From RI-92 sp040235555 (lineage in GTDB: Bacteria > Pseudomonadota > Gammaproteobacteria > UBA6429 > Thiohalophilaceae), in assembly GCA_040235555.1 (NCBI GenBank), contig JBECKZ010000221.1, forward strand, positions 1 to 14,134: DNA of 14,134 nt, read 5' to 3'. Below, one piece after another: positions 6,958-14,134 of this stretch; position 1 is the stretch's first letter; the number at the start of each line of letters is the position of its first letter. The translations under genes were made by a program, and so were the position numbers. The notes beneath the pieces are model-generated. The model searched no databases and was not told the DNA's origin. It saw only the letters and a program-made list of their open reading frames with translations.

Positions 6958-8184
6958 ATGTCACGAACCTTGTTATTACGTATTGACCCCACTGCCTCCG
7001 AAGCAAGCTGGCAATTGGTCGAACATGGCCAGCTGGTAGGGCCGGCGGGCAAAGGCAAATTAAGCGATGCCCGGCGGGCAGCACGGGGTGTGCCGGTAGT
7101 GGTGCTGGTGCCTGCAGAAGAGATCTTCCTGGATAACGTGGCACTGCCGGGCAAGAACCGAAATAAATTGCGTCGGGCAATCCCGTACGCCGTCGAAGAT
7201 CAGTTGATCGATGATCTCGACAATCTCCATTTCGCCCTGAGTACTCATCAGTATCGTGGACGTTACCTGGTTGCCGCGGTAGAAGACCGGATGATGGATT
7301 TCTGGGACAAGGCCTTTATCAATGCAGGCATTCGTGTCGAGACTATCATCCCGGATGTGGCTGCCCTGGTGCAGACGGATGAAAGCTGGACAGTCCTGCT
7401 GGAATCCACTCGCGCCATGGTTCGTACTCCAGATACCTTGTTTGCGACTGACATCGCCAGCCTGCCGGTAATGCTGGAAAATCTCAGCGCTGCACGTGAA
7501 GAAGATGGGTCACCGCACGTAACACTCTATGATTGTAGCAATGATGATAAGGCGCTCCTGCTACAGGCCGCGATTCCGCAAATCGAGTTTAATGTCGTTG
7601 AGGTGCCGCAGGGGATTTTTGAGGTATTTGCCCGTTCGTATGAACCGCGTTCTTCTATAAATCTGATGCAAGGGGAATACAACAGACAAGAAGGTTGGCG
7701 CAAACAACTTCGACCATGGTATGCCGCCGCCGCGTTGCTGGTTGTTTGGCTAAGCTGGCAACTGGTCCTGTCTGTTGGTACTTATATTGATTTGAACAGG
7801 ACCAGTCAGCAACTGACCAAGCAGATGCGTGCTGTACACAAACGTGCCTTTGCCTCGGCCAAATCGCCTGCGCCCGGTTATGAACGCAGTGACATGGAAG
7901 CCAGACTCAAACAATTGCAGAAACGTCAGGGGCGAGCGGCAGGGAGTCTGCAGGAAATGCTGGTGCGCACAGCGCCGGTTCTGAAAAAGATTCCGGATAT
8001 CACCATCGATGGTATTCATTATTTAAATGGCAGTCTCGATATTGAATTGACCACCAAGGATACCAGTCAGATTGATACACTCAAGGATCACCTGCAGTCG
8101 CAAACTGGGTGGGAGGTGAAAAGCCAGGCCAGTACGGAGAAAGGCATCACCCGGGTTCGCCTGAAAATAACGAGTAACAGTTAA
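6958..8184 (+). CDS. gspL: Type II secretion system assembly protein GspL
   Basis: GspL is a single-pass inner-membrane protein that ties the GspE ATPase to the platform and pairs with GspM. Residues 1 to about 240 form the cytoplasmic actin-like domain, recognisable by LLLRIDP at the start, the VVLVPAEEIFLDNVALPG strand pair, RRAIPYAVEDQL, and the SSINLMQGEY motif just before the membrane. One membrane segment spans about 254-277. The periplasmic part (about 280-408) has a predicted coiled coil and a ferredoxin-like C-terminal domain. The length of 408 residues is typical. ATG 6958 follows the gspK TAG directly, and the TAA stop shares its last base with the gspM ATG, so translation is probably coupled. 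Confidence 0.95.
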   Translation: MSRTLLLRIDPTASEASWQLVEHGQLVGPAGKGKLSDARRAARGVPVVVLVPAEEIFLDNVALPGKNRNKLRRAIPYAVEDQLIDDLDNLHFALSTHQYRGRYLVAAVEDRMMDFWDKAFINAGIRVETIIPDVAALVQTDESWTVLLESTRAMVRTPDTLFATDIASLPVMLENLSAAREEDGSPHVTLYDCSNDDKALLLQAAIPQIEFNVVEVPQGIFEVFARSYEPRSSINLMQGEYNRQEGWRKQLRPWYAAAALLVVWLSWQLVLSVGTYIDLNRTSQQLTKQMRAVHKRAFASAKSPAPGYERSDMEARLKQLQKRQGRAAGSLQEMLVRTAPVLKKIPDITIDGIHYLNGSLDIELTTKDTSQIDTLKDHLQSQTGWEVKSQASTEKGITRVRLKITSNS

Positions 8185-8666
8185 TGATCGAAAAAATCAA
8201 ACAATATCTTGACCAACTCAATGAACGCGAACGTCGAGCTGTCATCATTGCCGCTATCGCACTGGTTTTGTTTATTCCTTATGAGGCCGCCTGGGTACCG
8301 TTCAAACACAGCATGAATACCCTGGAGAGTCGGGTTGAAAAGCAGCAAAAGGATCTCGCCTGGATGCAGGCACATGTTGCCGAAGTACAGGAGCTGACGC
8401 GTGCATCAGGCAAGAGCGGTAGCAGTGCTCAACCGGTATACGGCCTGATCGAATCGACCGCCCGCAAACGTTTTGGTGGTGATATTCGTGTGCAACAGGA
8501 AGGCAAGGGGGGAGTGAGAGTAATGATCAAGAATATTGGTTTTGATGAAGTCGTACTCTGGCTGGATGAGCTGTACTATCAACAGCATGTTAACGTCAAG
8601 GAATTTACTGTCGATCGCCAAAAAGATGCCGGTCGGGTTAATGCAACCATTTTGATCGAAAGCTAG
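8184..8666 (+). CDS. gspM: Type II secretion system assembly protein GspM
   Basis: GspM is a small bitopic inner-membrane protein that dimerises with GspL and stabilises the platform. The 160 residues include a short basic cytoplasmic start (MIEKIKQYLDQLNERERR), one membrane segment at about 18-37 and a periplasmic coiled-coil part around 45-68. A small ferredoxin-like domain follows, with GGVRVMIKNIGFDEVVLWL and a final strand similar to other GspM proteins. Sequence conservation in this family is low, so position between gspL and gspN adds much to the call. The start overlaps the gspL stop by one base. Confidence 0.93.
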   Translation: MIEKIKQYLDQLNERERRAVIIAAIALVLFIPYEAAWVPFKHSMNTLESRVEKQQKDLAWMQAHVAEVQELTRASGKSGSSAQPVYGLIESTARKRFGGDIRVQQEGKGGVRVMIKNIGFDEVVLWLDELYYQQHVNVKEFTVDRQKDAGRVNATILIES

Positions 8667-8673
8667 AACAATA

Positions 8674-9468
8674 ATGGCAAGATTGCGAATTACAAAAACT
8701 GGCCGACGGTTTATCTATCTGGGTATTGGCGCGTATCTGGTCTTCCTGTTACATGCATTACCCGCGAGTTTCCTGACCCGTTATATCCTGCCAGCGGTAC
8801 CCGCAGCGAAAATGGTAAAACTCCAGGGTGTGCACGGCAGCATCTGGCATGGACAGGCCGCCGAGGCACGCTATGCCAATTTCAGCCTGGGCAAACTCGA
8901 CTGGCATGTCCGCAGCTGGGGGTTGTTACTGGGAAAGTTGAAATTGCACCTGAAATTCAACGATGACAACATGCATGGTGCCGCCTATGTCGATCTTGGT
9001 ATGGGCGGTACTGTATCTGCCCAAGATGTGAATATGCAGTTTCCTGCACAAAACCTGATGCCCTTGCTGTATGGTTTTCCAATCAGTATCAGTGGTGAAT
9101 TACGCGGTAACCTCAAGGACGTTACCATTGAACGAGGACGCGTGTTACAGGCGCAGGGGCGTATCGTCTGGCAGGATGCTGCCCTGCGTGCACCGCAGAA
9201 TATTGAAATGGGGGATTACCTGATTACCGTGGAACCGGTAAACCTTGGCAGTAAAACTGTAATCAAGGATCAGGGTCGCGGACCGGTGCAGGCGGAGATC
9301 ACCATTTCTACCAAAGGTTCAGGTGAATATCGAATGAATGGCTGGTTGAAGGCGCGTGATCCCAATCAGCAAGCCATCACTGAAGCCCTGCGTCTACTTG
9401 GTCGTGCAGATAATTCCGGTCGTTACTGGGTAACAATGAATGGTACGCTTCGAGGCTGGAAAAAATAA
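8674..9468 (+). CDS. gspN: Type II secretion system protein GspN
   Basis: GspN is an accessory T2SS protein found in some systems, anchored in the inner membrane with a periplasmic domain; its exact role is not settled. The 264 residues start with a basic stretch and one membrane segment at about 12-31, followed by a beta-rich domain. Family features include the GSIWHGQA segment near residues 51-58, and the later GELRGNL and GRIVWQDA stretches. The length is typical. The start lies 7 bases after the gspM stop with a poor ribosome binding site, so coupling is likely. It is the last gene of the operon and ends 34 bases before the convergent pilR stop. Confidence 0.92.
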   Translation: MARLRITKTGRRFIYLGIGAYLVFLLHALPASFLTRYILPAVPAAKMVKLQGVHGSIWHGQAAEARYANFSLGKLDWHVRSWGLLLGKLKLHLKFNDDNMHGAAYVDLGMGGTVSAQDVNMQFPAQNLMPLLYGFPISISGELRGNLKDVTIERGRVLQAQGRIVWQDAALRAPQNIEMGDYLITVEPVNLGSKTVIKDQGRGPVQAEITISTKGSGEYRMNGWLKARDPNQQAITEALRLLGRADNSGRYWVTMNGTLRGWKK

Positions 9469-9484
9469 TCTAAATCGAATTATT

Positions 9485-9504
9485 AGCTTTAAGAAAGCTT
9501 TTTT
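9485..9504 (+). terminator. Weak intrinsic terminator-like hairpin after gspN
   Basis: AGCTTT (9485-9490) and AAAGCT (9494-9499) pair around AAG and are followed by T residues to 9504. The 6-bp stem has only two G-C pairs, so termination may be leaky. The T-run overlaps the end of convergent pilR. In the opposite direction the hairpin is not followed by a T-run, so it does not look bidirectional. Confidence 0.4.
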
Positions 9505-10861
9505 ATTCAATCCCCAGTTTTTTGATTCGATAACGTAGTTGACGAAATGTGATACCAAGTAACTTGGCTGCAGCGGTTTTGTTGTAGCGGGATTTTTCCA
9601 GTGCCTGAATAATGACCTCTTTTTCTTTTTCAACGAGTACAGGGTCGAGGCTCAGACCATTATCATCATTTGCTGTATTGTTCTCAAGAAGAGAATGTTC
9701 CACCTCATACGAGGCAGTAGGCAAGTGCAGGTCTTCAACTTTGATCGCATCGTCCTCACAGAGTGTGATAGCGCGCTCGAGGATATTTTCCAGTTCGCGT
9801 ACATTGCCCGGAAAGGCATAGGCCTCCAGTGCCTGCATGGCGTCATTAGTGACAGTCGGGATTGCGATTTGCCATCTGAGTGAAATCTGGTGCAGAAAGT
9901 GCTCTACCAGCACCGGGATGTCTTCAGGGCGTTCGCGCAGGCTGGGCACATGCAATTCAATGACATTGATTCGATAAAATAGGTCCTGTCGAAACTGGTT
10001 TTCTTTTACCATCTTGCCAAGATTTTTATGGGTTGCGCTCAGGATGCGCACATTAATGGGTATTTCATTGTTTGCTCCGACGGGTCGAATAGCCTTCTCC
10101 TGGATTGCACGCAGCAGTTTGACCTGCATCTGCAATGGCAAGTCAGCCACCTCGTCCAGAAACAAAGTACCACCATCGGCGCTTTGAAAAAGACCTTCCT
10201 TGTCAGCGACGGCGCCAGTGAAGCTGCCCTTCTTGTGTCCGAAAAATTCACTTTCCATGAGTTCACCCGGGATTGCACCACAATTGACTGGTACAAATGG
10301 GTGATCTCGTCGTGGACCTTTGTCGTGGATTAAACGCGCAACCAGTTCCTTGCCGACACCGGATTCACCGCTTATGTAGACCGGTGCCTGACTGCGGGCC
10401 AGTTTATTAATCGTATTGCGGGTACGTTGCATGGCATCAGAATTACCCAGCAACAATAACTCTTCATCTGGTTGCGGGCCTGACTGCGCATTAAGTTTGA
10501 GTGCGGAATTAATCAGGTTTCGCAATATCTGCAAATCAACCGGCTTGGACACAAAATCAAAGGCGCCTGCTTTTAATGCTTCAATCGCGGATTCCATGTT
10601 GCCATGGGCTGTAATCATGGCGACAGGGGTTTCCGGATAATTTTGATTAATGTATCTGACCAGTTCAATGCCATTGCCATCAGGCAGGCGCATGTCGGTC
10701 AGGCATAGCTCAAATGTATGTTGTTTGAGTAATTCATAGGCCTGTTCCAGATTCGCAGCAGTGAGTGTGACATTACCCATCCGGGTAAGGGTTATTTCCA
10801 GCAATTCGCGGATATCCGGTTCGTCATCTACGATGAGGATATGTTTGATCTCGGCATTCAT
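9503..10861 (-). CDS. pilR: Sigma-54-dependent response regulator PilR (NtrC family)
   Basis: PilR is phosphorylated by PilS and activates sigma-54 promoters, classically that of the major type IV pilin gene. The 452 residues hold a receiver domain (about 1-120) with acidic pair D12/D13, phosphoacceptor D56, T84 and K106. The AAA+ domain (about 137-370) has Walker A GESGVGKE (165-172), the sigma-54 contact loop GSFTGA (212-217, Ser instead of the commoner Ala), Walker B GTLFLDE (231-237) and the RQDLFYRINV sensor region. A Fis-type helix-turn-helix (about 410-450) ends FRQLRYRIKKLGIE, the typical PilR recognition helix. The start lies 2 bases after the pilS stop. PilR is preferred over other NtrC-type regulators because of the paired PilS and this C-terminus. 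Confidence 0.93.
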   Translation of the reverse strand: MNAEIKHILIVDDEPDIRELLEITLTRMGNVTLTAANLEQAYELLKQHTFELCLTDMRLPDGNGIELVRYINQNYPETPVAMITAHGNMESAIEALKAGAFDFVSKPVDLQILRNLINSALKLNAQSGPQPDEELLLLGNSDAMQRTRNTINKLARSQAPVYISGESGVGKELVARLIHDKGPRRDHPFVPVNCGAIPGELMESEFFGHKKGSFTGAVADKEGLFQSADGGTLFLDEVADLPLQMQVKLLRAIQEKAIRPVGANNEIPINVRILSATHKNLGKMVKENQFRQDLFYRINVIELHVPSLRERPEDIPVLVEHFLHQISLRWQIAIPTVTNDAMQALEAYAFPGNVRELENILERAITLCEDDAIKVEDLHLPTASYEVEHSLLENNTANDDNGLSLDPVLVEKEKEVIIQALEKSRYNKTAAAKLLGITFRQLRYRIKKLGIE

Positions 10862-10863
10862 GC

Positions 10864-12501
10864 TTATTCAAATTGTCGGCGGGGATCCTGGAATGTTAGC
10901 CGAAAAAATCCCTTGCCGTCATCTTGGCGAACGTAATTCAGGTGCGCCTGGTTACCTTCCGCCAATTCACGAGAAAGATACAGACCCAGCCCGGTACCGC
11001 GTACCTCGGTGGTAAAAAAAGGTTCAAACAGGTGTTTGACAGCCTCCTCATTGACCCCCGGGCCACTGTCAATGACATCCAGATGCGGACGACTGCTCCC
11101 AGCATCCAGACCACCACGCAGAAGCAATTTTATTTCTCCAGGGTTTTGTCGACTGTGACGCAGACCGTTATCACACAAATTGGTCAGGATCTGTTGCAGG
11201 TGGCCGGCGTCGAACCTCACCTGTGTATTTTCCGGTTCAATCTCAATTTGAAACACGTCTTTATTGATGCCCATGCCGGGAGCAAAGTCCGCAACAAAGC
11301 GTTCCAGGAATTGCTTCAGTTCAAACAGTCTGACTTGGCTGGGGCGTCGGCGACTGACGCTCATGATATTTTCAACGATCGTATTTAATCGTGCTGTGTG
11401 ATCGGTAATGATCTGGGTCAGACGCAAATCATTTTTATCCAGTGTTTCGGATTCAGCCAGTAACTGGCCGGCGTGGCTGATTGCGCCAAGGGGATTGCGA
11501 ATTTCGTGGGCGATACTGGCAGTAAGGCGACCCAGCGAAGCGAGTTGCAGTTGTTGCGCCTGCTGCGCCATCGCTGCCATGTCCTGCAGGAAAATCACGG
11601 CACCGGCAGCGGGATCGTCGCTGATGCGGGCAAAACGCGGCGAGAGATCAATGGAATTGCGCGGTAGCCGGATCGCCTGGCTCGGCCGTTCCGGCTCATG
11701 AATCCAGTTTTCCCATTGCTGGGCCAGTTCAGGCACTGCCTGGCGAATGTTGATGTTGCTCTGCGCACTGTTGAGGCCCAGCATCTGCGTAGCGGATTCA
11801 TTAACCAGGTGGATGTTACCCGATTGATCGATCACTACCACGCCAGTTTGCATTCGCTGAATGATGTGCTCGGTGAGTTGGGCAAGATTGGCCAGGTCGA
11901 TACCGCGTATTTGCGCCAGCTCTTCGCTTTCCCGTACCCGCCGGACCAGAAACAGAAAAATCAGGGCAGTGGCAAAATAGGTTGTGCCCAGCAGGCCGGC
12001 AGCCGTATAACTATTGGAAAAGGTGTGCGACACAAAAACATCAGTGTAGATCTGTTGCAACAGAATGACGATGGTTGCCAGTGCAGCAATACCCAGGGCC
12101 GAGCGTCCGCCCAGGGTGATACTGCTGATAGCGATGGTGAGTACCAGTAGGACACCCAGGCCACTCTGGATACCACCGCTGGCGTGCATAAGAATAGTCA
12201 GGATGATGATATCGCTGATAGCACTGGCATACACCTGGATTGGATAAGCGGGAATACGGCGAGTATGCAATATCCAGAATACGATGCTGATGGCCAGATA
12301 AAGCAGACTGGCATCAATAAACAGTTGCGGATTGGCCTGACCCAGGGGGGGGATCAATTTGTTCGTAATGAAAAGCAGGCAAAGCAAGGTTGCCAGTGAA
12401 GTACGAAAACTATTCAGTACGATGAGAGGACGCCACGGATCCCTGGTGATTGGGCTGCGGAAGTGTCCAGCGGGATTCTTGCCGAGATAATATGTTTCCA
12501 T
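10864..12501 (-). CDS. pilS: Sensor histidine kinase PilS
   Basis: PilS is the inner-membrane kinase of the PilSR pair; in Pseudomonas it senses pilin in the membrane. The 545 residues contain about six membrane segments between residues 28 and 187, a layout typical of PilS, then a PAS-like domain (about 208-310, with GVVVIDQSGNIHLVNESA). The HisKA domain contains SIAHEIRNPLGAI with phosphorylated H332. The ATPase domain has the N box (N441/N445), G1 (DSGPG from D478), F box (EPFFTT) and G2 (GTGLGL, 502-507), so it should be active. It starts 8 bases after the small upstream gene and ends 2 bases before pilR, forming one transcription unit. The signal sensed here is not shown by sequence. Confidence 0.93.
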   Translation of the reverse strand: METYYLGKNPAGHFRSPITRDPWRPLIVLNSFRTSLATLLCLLFITNKLIPPLGQANPQLFIDASLLYLAISIVFWILHTRRIPAYPIQVYASAISDIIILTILMHASGGIQSGLGVLLVLTIAISSITLGGRSALGIAALATIVILLQQIYTDVFVSHTFSNSYTAAGLLGTTYFATALIFLFLVRRVRESEELAQIRGIDLANLAQLTEHIIQRMQTGVVVIDQSGNIHLVNESATQMLGLNSAQSNINIRQAVPELAQQWENWIHEPERPSQAIRLPRNSIDLSPRFARISDDPAAGAVIFLQDMAAMAQQAQQLQLASLGRLTASIAHEIRNPLGAISHAGQLLAESETLDKNDLRLTQIITDHTARLNTIVENIMSVSRRRPSQVRLFELKQFLERFVADFAPGMGINKDVFQIEIEPENTQVRFDAGHLQQILTNLCDNGLRHSRQNPGEIKLLLRGGLDAGSSRPHLDVIDSGPGVNEEAVKHLFEPFFTTEVRGTGLGLYLSRELAEGNQAHLNYVRQDDGKGFFRLTFQDPRRQFE

Positions 12502-12509
12502 ATCAATGT

Positions 12510-12740
12510 TCAGCTGCGATCGGCATCCCGGTGTGATTCACTGCAATAGTAGTTGCCATCACTTTTTATTGCTTCCTGTTGTGGTATGTGCAGCCCACAT
12601 TTGTGACAGGCCACGAAGCTTTCAATCTTTTTGGTTTTGCTTTTGCTGGGTTTATCTGAGGGGGAATTGAGCCAGCGTTTGATGTAACTGACGGCCAGCC
12701 AAATGACAAAAAGAATTAACAGAAATCGTATGAGCCCCAT
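12510..12740 (-). CDS. PP0621 family small membrane-anchored zinc-ribbon-like protein
   Basis: This 76-residue protein has one N-terminal membrane segment (about 4-21), a basic Ser/Pro-rich linker (22-40) and a small cysteine/histidine domain. C45 and C48 (CHKC), H51, C66 and H70 could form a zinc site, similar to MYND or treble-clef knuckles. It resembles the small proteins named PP0621 family that often lie beside pilS in gammaproteobacteria; this is recalled from family knowledge, not searched. Their function is unknown. It is the first gene of the unit with pilS and pilR, 8 bases before pilS. The linker and zinc domain probably face the cytoplasm, given the Lys/Arg residues just after the membrane segment. 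No clear ribosome binding site precedes its ATG. Confidence 0.82.
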   Translation of the reverse strand: MGLIRFLLILFVIWLAVSYIKRWLNSPSDKPSKSKTKKIESFVACHKCGLHIPQQEAIKSDGNYYCSESHRDADRS

Positions 12741-12880
12741 GGTGTGTCAATCACGCTATTAGAAAAATAAACGCCAAGGCTAACACAAGGGGCGGGTCTG
12801 CTGCATGCTTCTCACAGGTTTTGCGTTGCGACCGGCTTTCCTCCAAAATACGCGTCTTTGGCTACCGATAAATTTCCAAC
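12741..12880. promoter_or_regulatory. Divergent intergenic region between the pilSR unit and sucC
   Basis: These 140 bases must carry the promoters for both the leftward small gene-pilS-pilR unit and rightward sucCD. I see no convincing -35/-10 pair in either direction and no sigma-54 type -24/-12 element. AT-rich patches near 12760-12771 (leftward) and 12867-12875 (rightward) are possible -10 areas. Neither start codon has a clear Shine-Dalgarno sequence. Confidence 0.4.
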
Positions 12881-14044
12881 ATGAACATACATGAATTTCA
12901 GGCCAAGGCCCTTTTTCGCGAGTATGAGATCCCCGTCCCGCAAGGCGCGGTGGTGACCAGTCCCGATCAGACCGACTCGGTTATTAACCAGTTGGGAGGA
13001 GAGCGCTGGGTCGTCAAGGCGCAGGTCCATGCCGGAGGTCGCGGCAAGGCTGGCGGGGTGAAACTGGTGTCATCACCGGCGGATGCCAAAGCGGCCACAG
13101 CCGCGATGCTGGGTCAATACCTGATTACCCACCAGACGGGTGAACAGGGACAACCGATACATGAGGTCCTGATTGAAAAGCCGAGTGAAATCCAGAGTGA
13201 ACTGTATCTGGGGACACTGGTGGATCGCAGCCGGGAACGAATCGTGTTCATGGCCTCGGCCGCAGGCGGCATGGACATCGAAGAGGTGGCACGTGAGCGA
13301 CCGGAGCAACTGCACACTATATATATAGACCCGGTAGCGGGATTACAGGATTTCCAATGTCGTCAGTTCGTGTTTGCCCTCGGATTGGCGGCACATGCCA
13401 AACAGCTGACCCGCATTATGCATAGTCTGTATCGCTTGTTCATCGACAAGGATTTGAGTCTGGTCGAGATCAACCCACTGGTGGTGACGCCCGAGGGCTT
13501 GATGGCGATCGATGCCAAGATCAACTTTGACGACAATGCCCTGTATCGTCACCCGGCAATCGCCAGCCTGCGCGACATCCGCCAGGAAGACGACAAGGAG
13601 GCGCGGGCGCATGAGCACGGGCTCAACTACGTCAGTCTCGACGGTAACATCGCCTGTATGGTCAATGGCGCGGGTCTGGCCATGGCGACCATGGATATCA
13701 TCAAGTTGCATGGTGCTGAGCCAGCCAACTTTCTGGATGTTGGCGGCGGCACGACGGCCGACAAAGTAGCTGAGGCCTTCAAGATCATATTGTCCGACAC
13801 CAAGGTCAAGGCGATCCTGGTGAACATCTTTGGCGGTATTGTTCGCTGTGACTTGATCGCGGAAGGTATTATCAAGGCCGTACAGGAGGTATCCGTCAGT
13901 GTCCCGGTCGTGGTCCGGCTGGAGGGGACTAATGTCGAGCAGGGACGTGCTTTACTGGCACGAAGTGAAGTCAAAATCATTGCGGCCAGCGATCTGGATG
14001 ATGCCGCGCAAAAGGCAGTCGCAGCGGCGCGGGGGGCAGAGTAA
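12881..14044 (+). CDS. sucC: Succinyl-CoA synthetase (ADP-forming) beta subunit SucC
   Basis: SucC with SucD converts succinyl-CoA to succinate in the TCA cycle, making ATP or GTP. The 387 residues match the E. coli length (388) and closely resemble it from MNIHEFQAKALF onward. The ATP-grasp domain (about 1-230) has K46, the GGRGKAGGV loop (52-60), and metal ligands N198 and D211. The C-terminal CoA-ligase domain contains GNIACMVNGAGLAM, FLDVGGGTTADKV and the VNIFGGIVRCD stretch, which contacts the SucD active-site phosphate. No catalytic element is missing. No clear ribosome binding site precedes ATG 12881. The stop overlaps the sucD start by one base, so the subunits are probably made in equal amounts through coupling. 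ATP or GTP preference cannot be told by eye. Confidence 0.98.
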   Translation: MNIHEFQAKALFREYEIPVPQGAVVTSPDQTDSVINQLGGERWVVKAQVHAGGRGKAGGVKLVSSPADAKAATAAMLGQYLITHQTGEQGQPIHEVLIEKPSEIQSELYLGTLVDRSRERIVFMASAAGGMDIEEVARERPEQLHTIYIDPVAGLQDFQCRQFVFALGLAAHAKQLTRIMHSLYRLFIDKDLSLVEINPLVVTPEGLMAIDAKINFDDNALYRHPAIASLRDIRQEDDKEARAHEHGLNYVSLDGNIACMVNGAGLAMATMDIIKLHGAEPANFLDVGGGTTADKVAEAFKIILSDTKVKAILVNIFGGIVRCDLIAEGIIKAVQEVSVSVPVVVRLEGTNVEQGRALLARSEVKIIAASDLDDAAQKAVAAARGAE

Positions 14045-14134
14045 TGTCAGTTTTGATCGACAATACCACGCGCGTCATCTGTCAGGGCTTTACCGGCAAG
14101 CAGGGTACGTTTCATTCTGAACAAGCCATTGCCT
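14044..14134 (+). CDS. sucD: Succinyl-CoA synthetase alpha subunit SucD, N-terminal end (3' truncated by the window)
   Basis: SucD binds CoA and carries the phosphohistidine that shuttles phosphate to SucC. Only 30 codons are in the window. They read MSVLIDNTTRVICQGFTGKQG, then TFHSEQAIA, which matches the start of the CoA-binding Rossmann domain, including the GFTGKQGTFH nucleotide/CoA loop. The ATG shares its A with the last base of the sucC TAA. The active-site His lies outside the window. Confidence 0.96.
   Translation, partial: MSVLIDNTTRVICQGFTGKQGTFHSEQAIA

Noticed and set aside
13318..13330. Alternating TA run in sucC
   Set aside because: It simply encodes Thr-Ile-Tyr-Ile-Asp in a conserved part of SucC; it is too short to be treated as a repeat feature.

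Overview
The window looks like a piece of a gammaproteobacterial chromosome with moderate G+C. The evidence is a gsp-type type II secretion (T2SS) operon in the order D-E-F-G-H-I-J-K-L-M-N, a PilS/PilR pair preceded by a small PP0621-type gene, and an E. coli-like sucCD pair. A sulfur-oxidiser or Chromatiales-like source is plausible but is only an inference. No mobile elements, tRNA or rRNA genes, CRISPR arrays or prophage genes are visible, and no gene-free stretch exceeds about 140 bases.

Region 1 (1-9468, + strand) is a T2SS operon whose 5' end is cut off. It runs from the C-terminal part of the outer-membrane secretin gspD through the ATPase gspE, platform protein gspF, major pseudopilin gspG, minor pseudopilins gspH, gspI, gspJ and gspK, the inner-membrane assembly proteins gspL and gspM, and gspN at the end. 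Most genes touch or overlap. The one real gap (47 bases) lies before gspG. It holds a promoter-like sequence and a good ribosome binding site, and a perfect inverted repeat sits just after the gspG stop, so gspG may be expressed separately at a higher level. Neither gspC nor a prepilin peptidase gene is visible; gspC may lie upstream, and the peptidase is probably encoded elsewhere.

Region 2 (9469-12740, - strand) converges on the T2SS operon across only 34 bases that contain a weak terminator-like hairpin. Read in its own direction it holds a 76-residue membrane-anchored zinc-ribbon-like protein (PP0621 type), then the sensor kinase PilS, then the sigma-54-dependent regulator PilR, all tightly spaced. 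In well-studied bacteria PilS/PilR control type IV pilin transcription, so this region puts a regulator of type IV pili beside the related T2SS machine. Nothing in the sequence shows that it controls the gsp genes.

Region 3 (12741-14134, + strand) starts with a 140-base divergent intergenic region, followed by sucC (succinyl-CoA synthetase beta chain, complete) and the first 30 codons of sucD (alpha chain), overlapping by one base.

Most of the window is conserved core machinery. No new system is evident. The points most worth a second look are the gspG expression cassette, the long leader of GspH, the unusual tail of GspD, and the small zinc-ribbon membrane protein that leads the pilSR unit.
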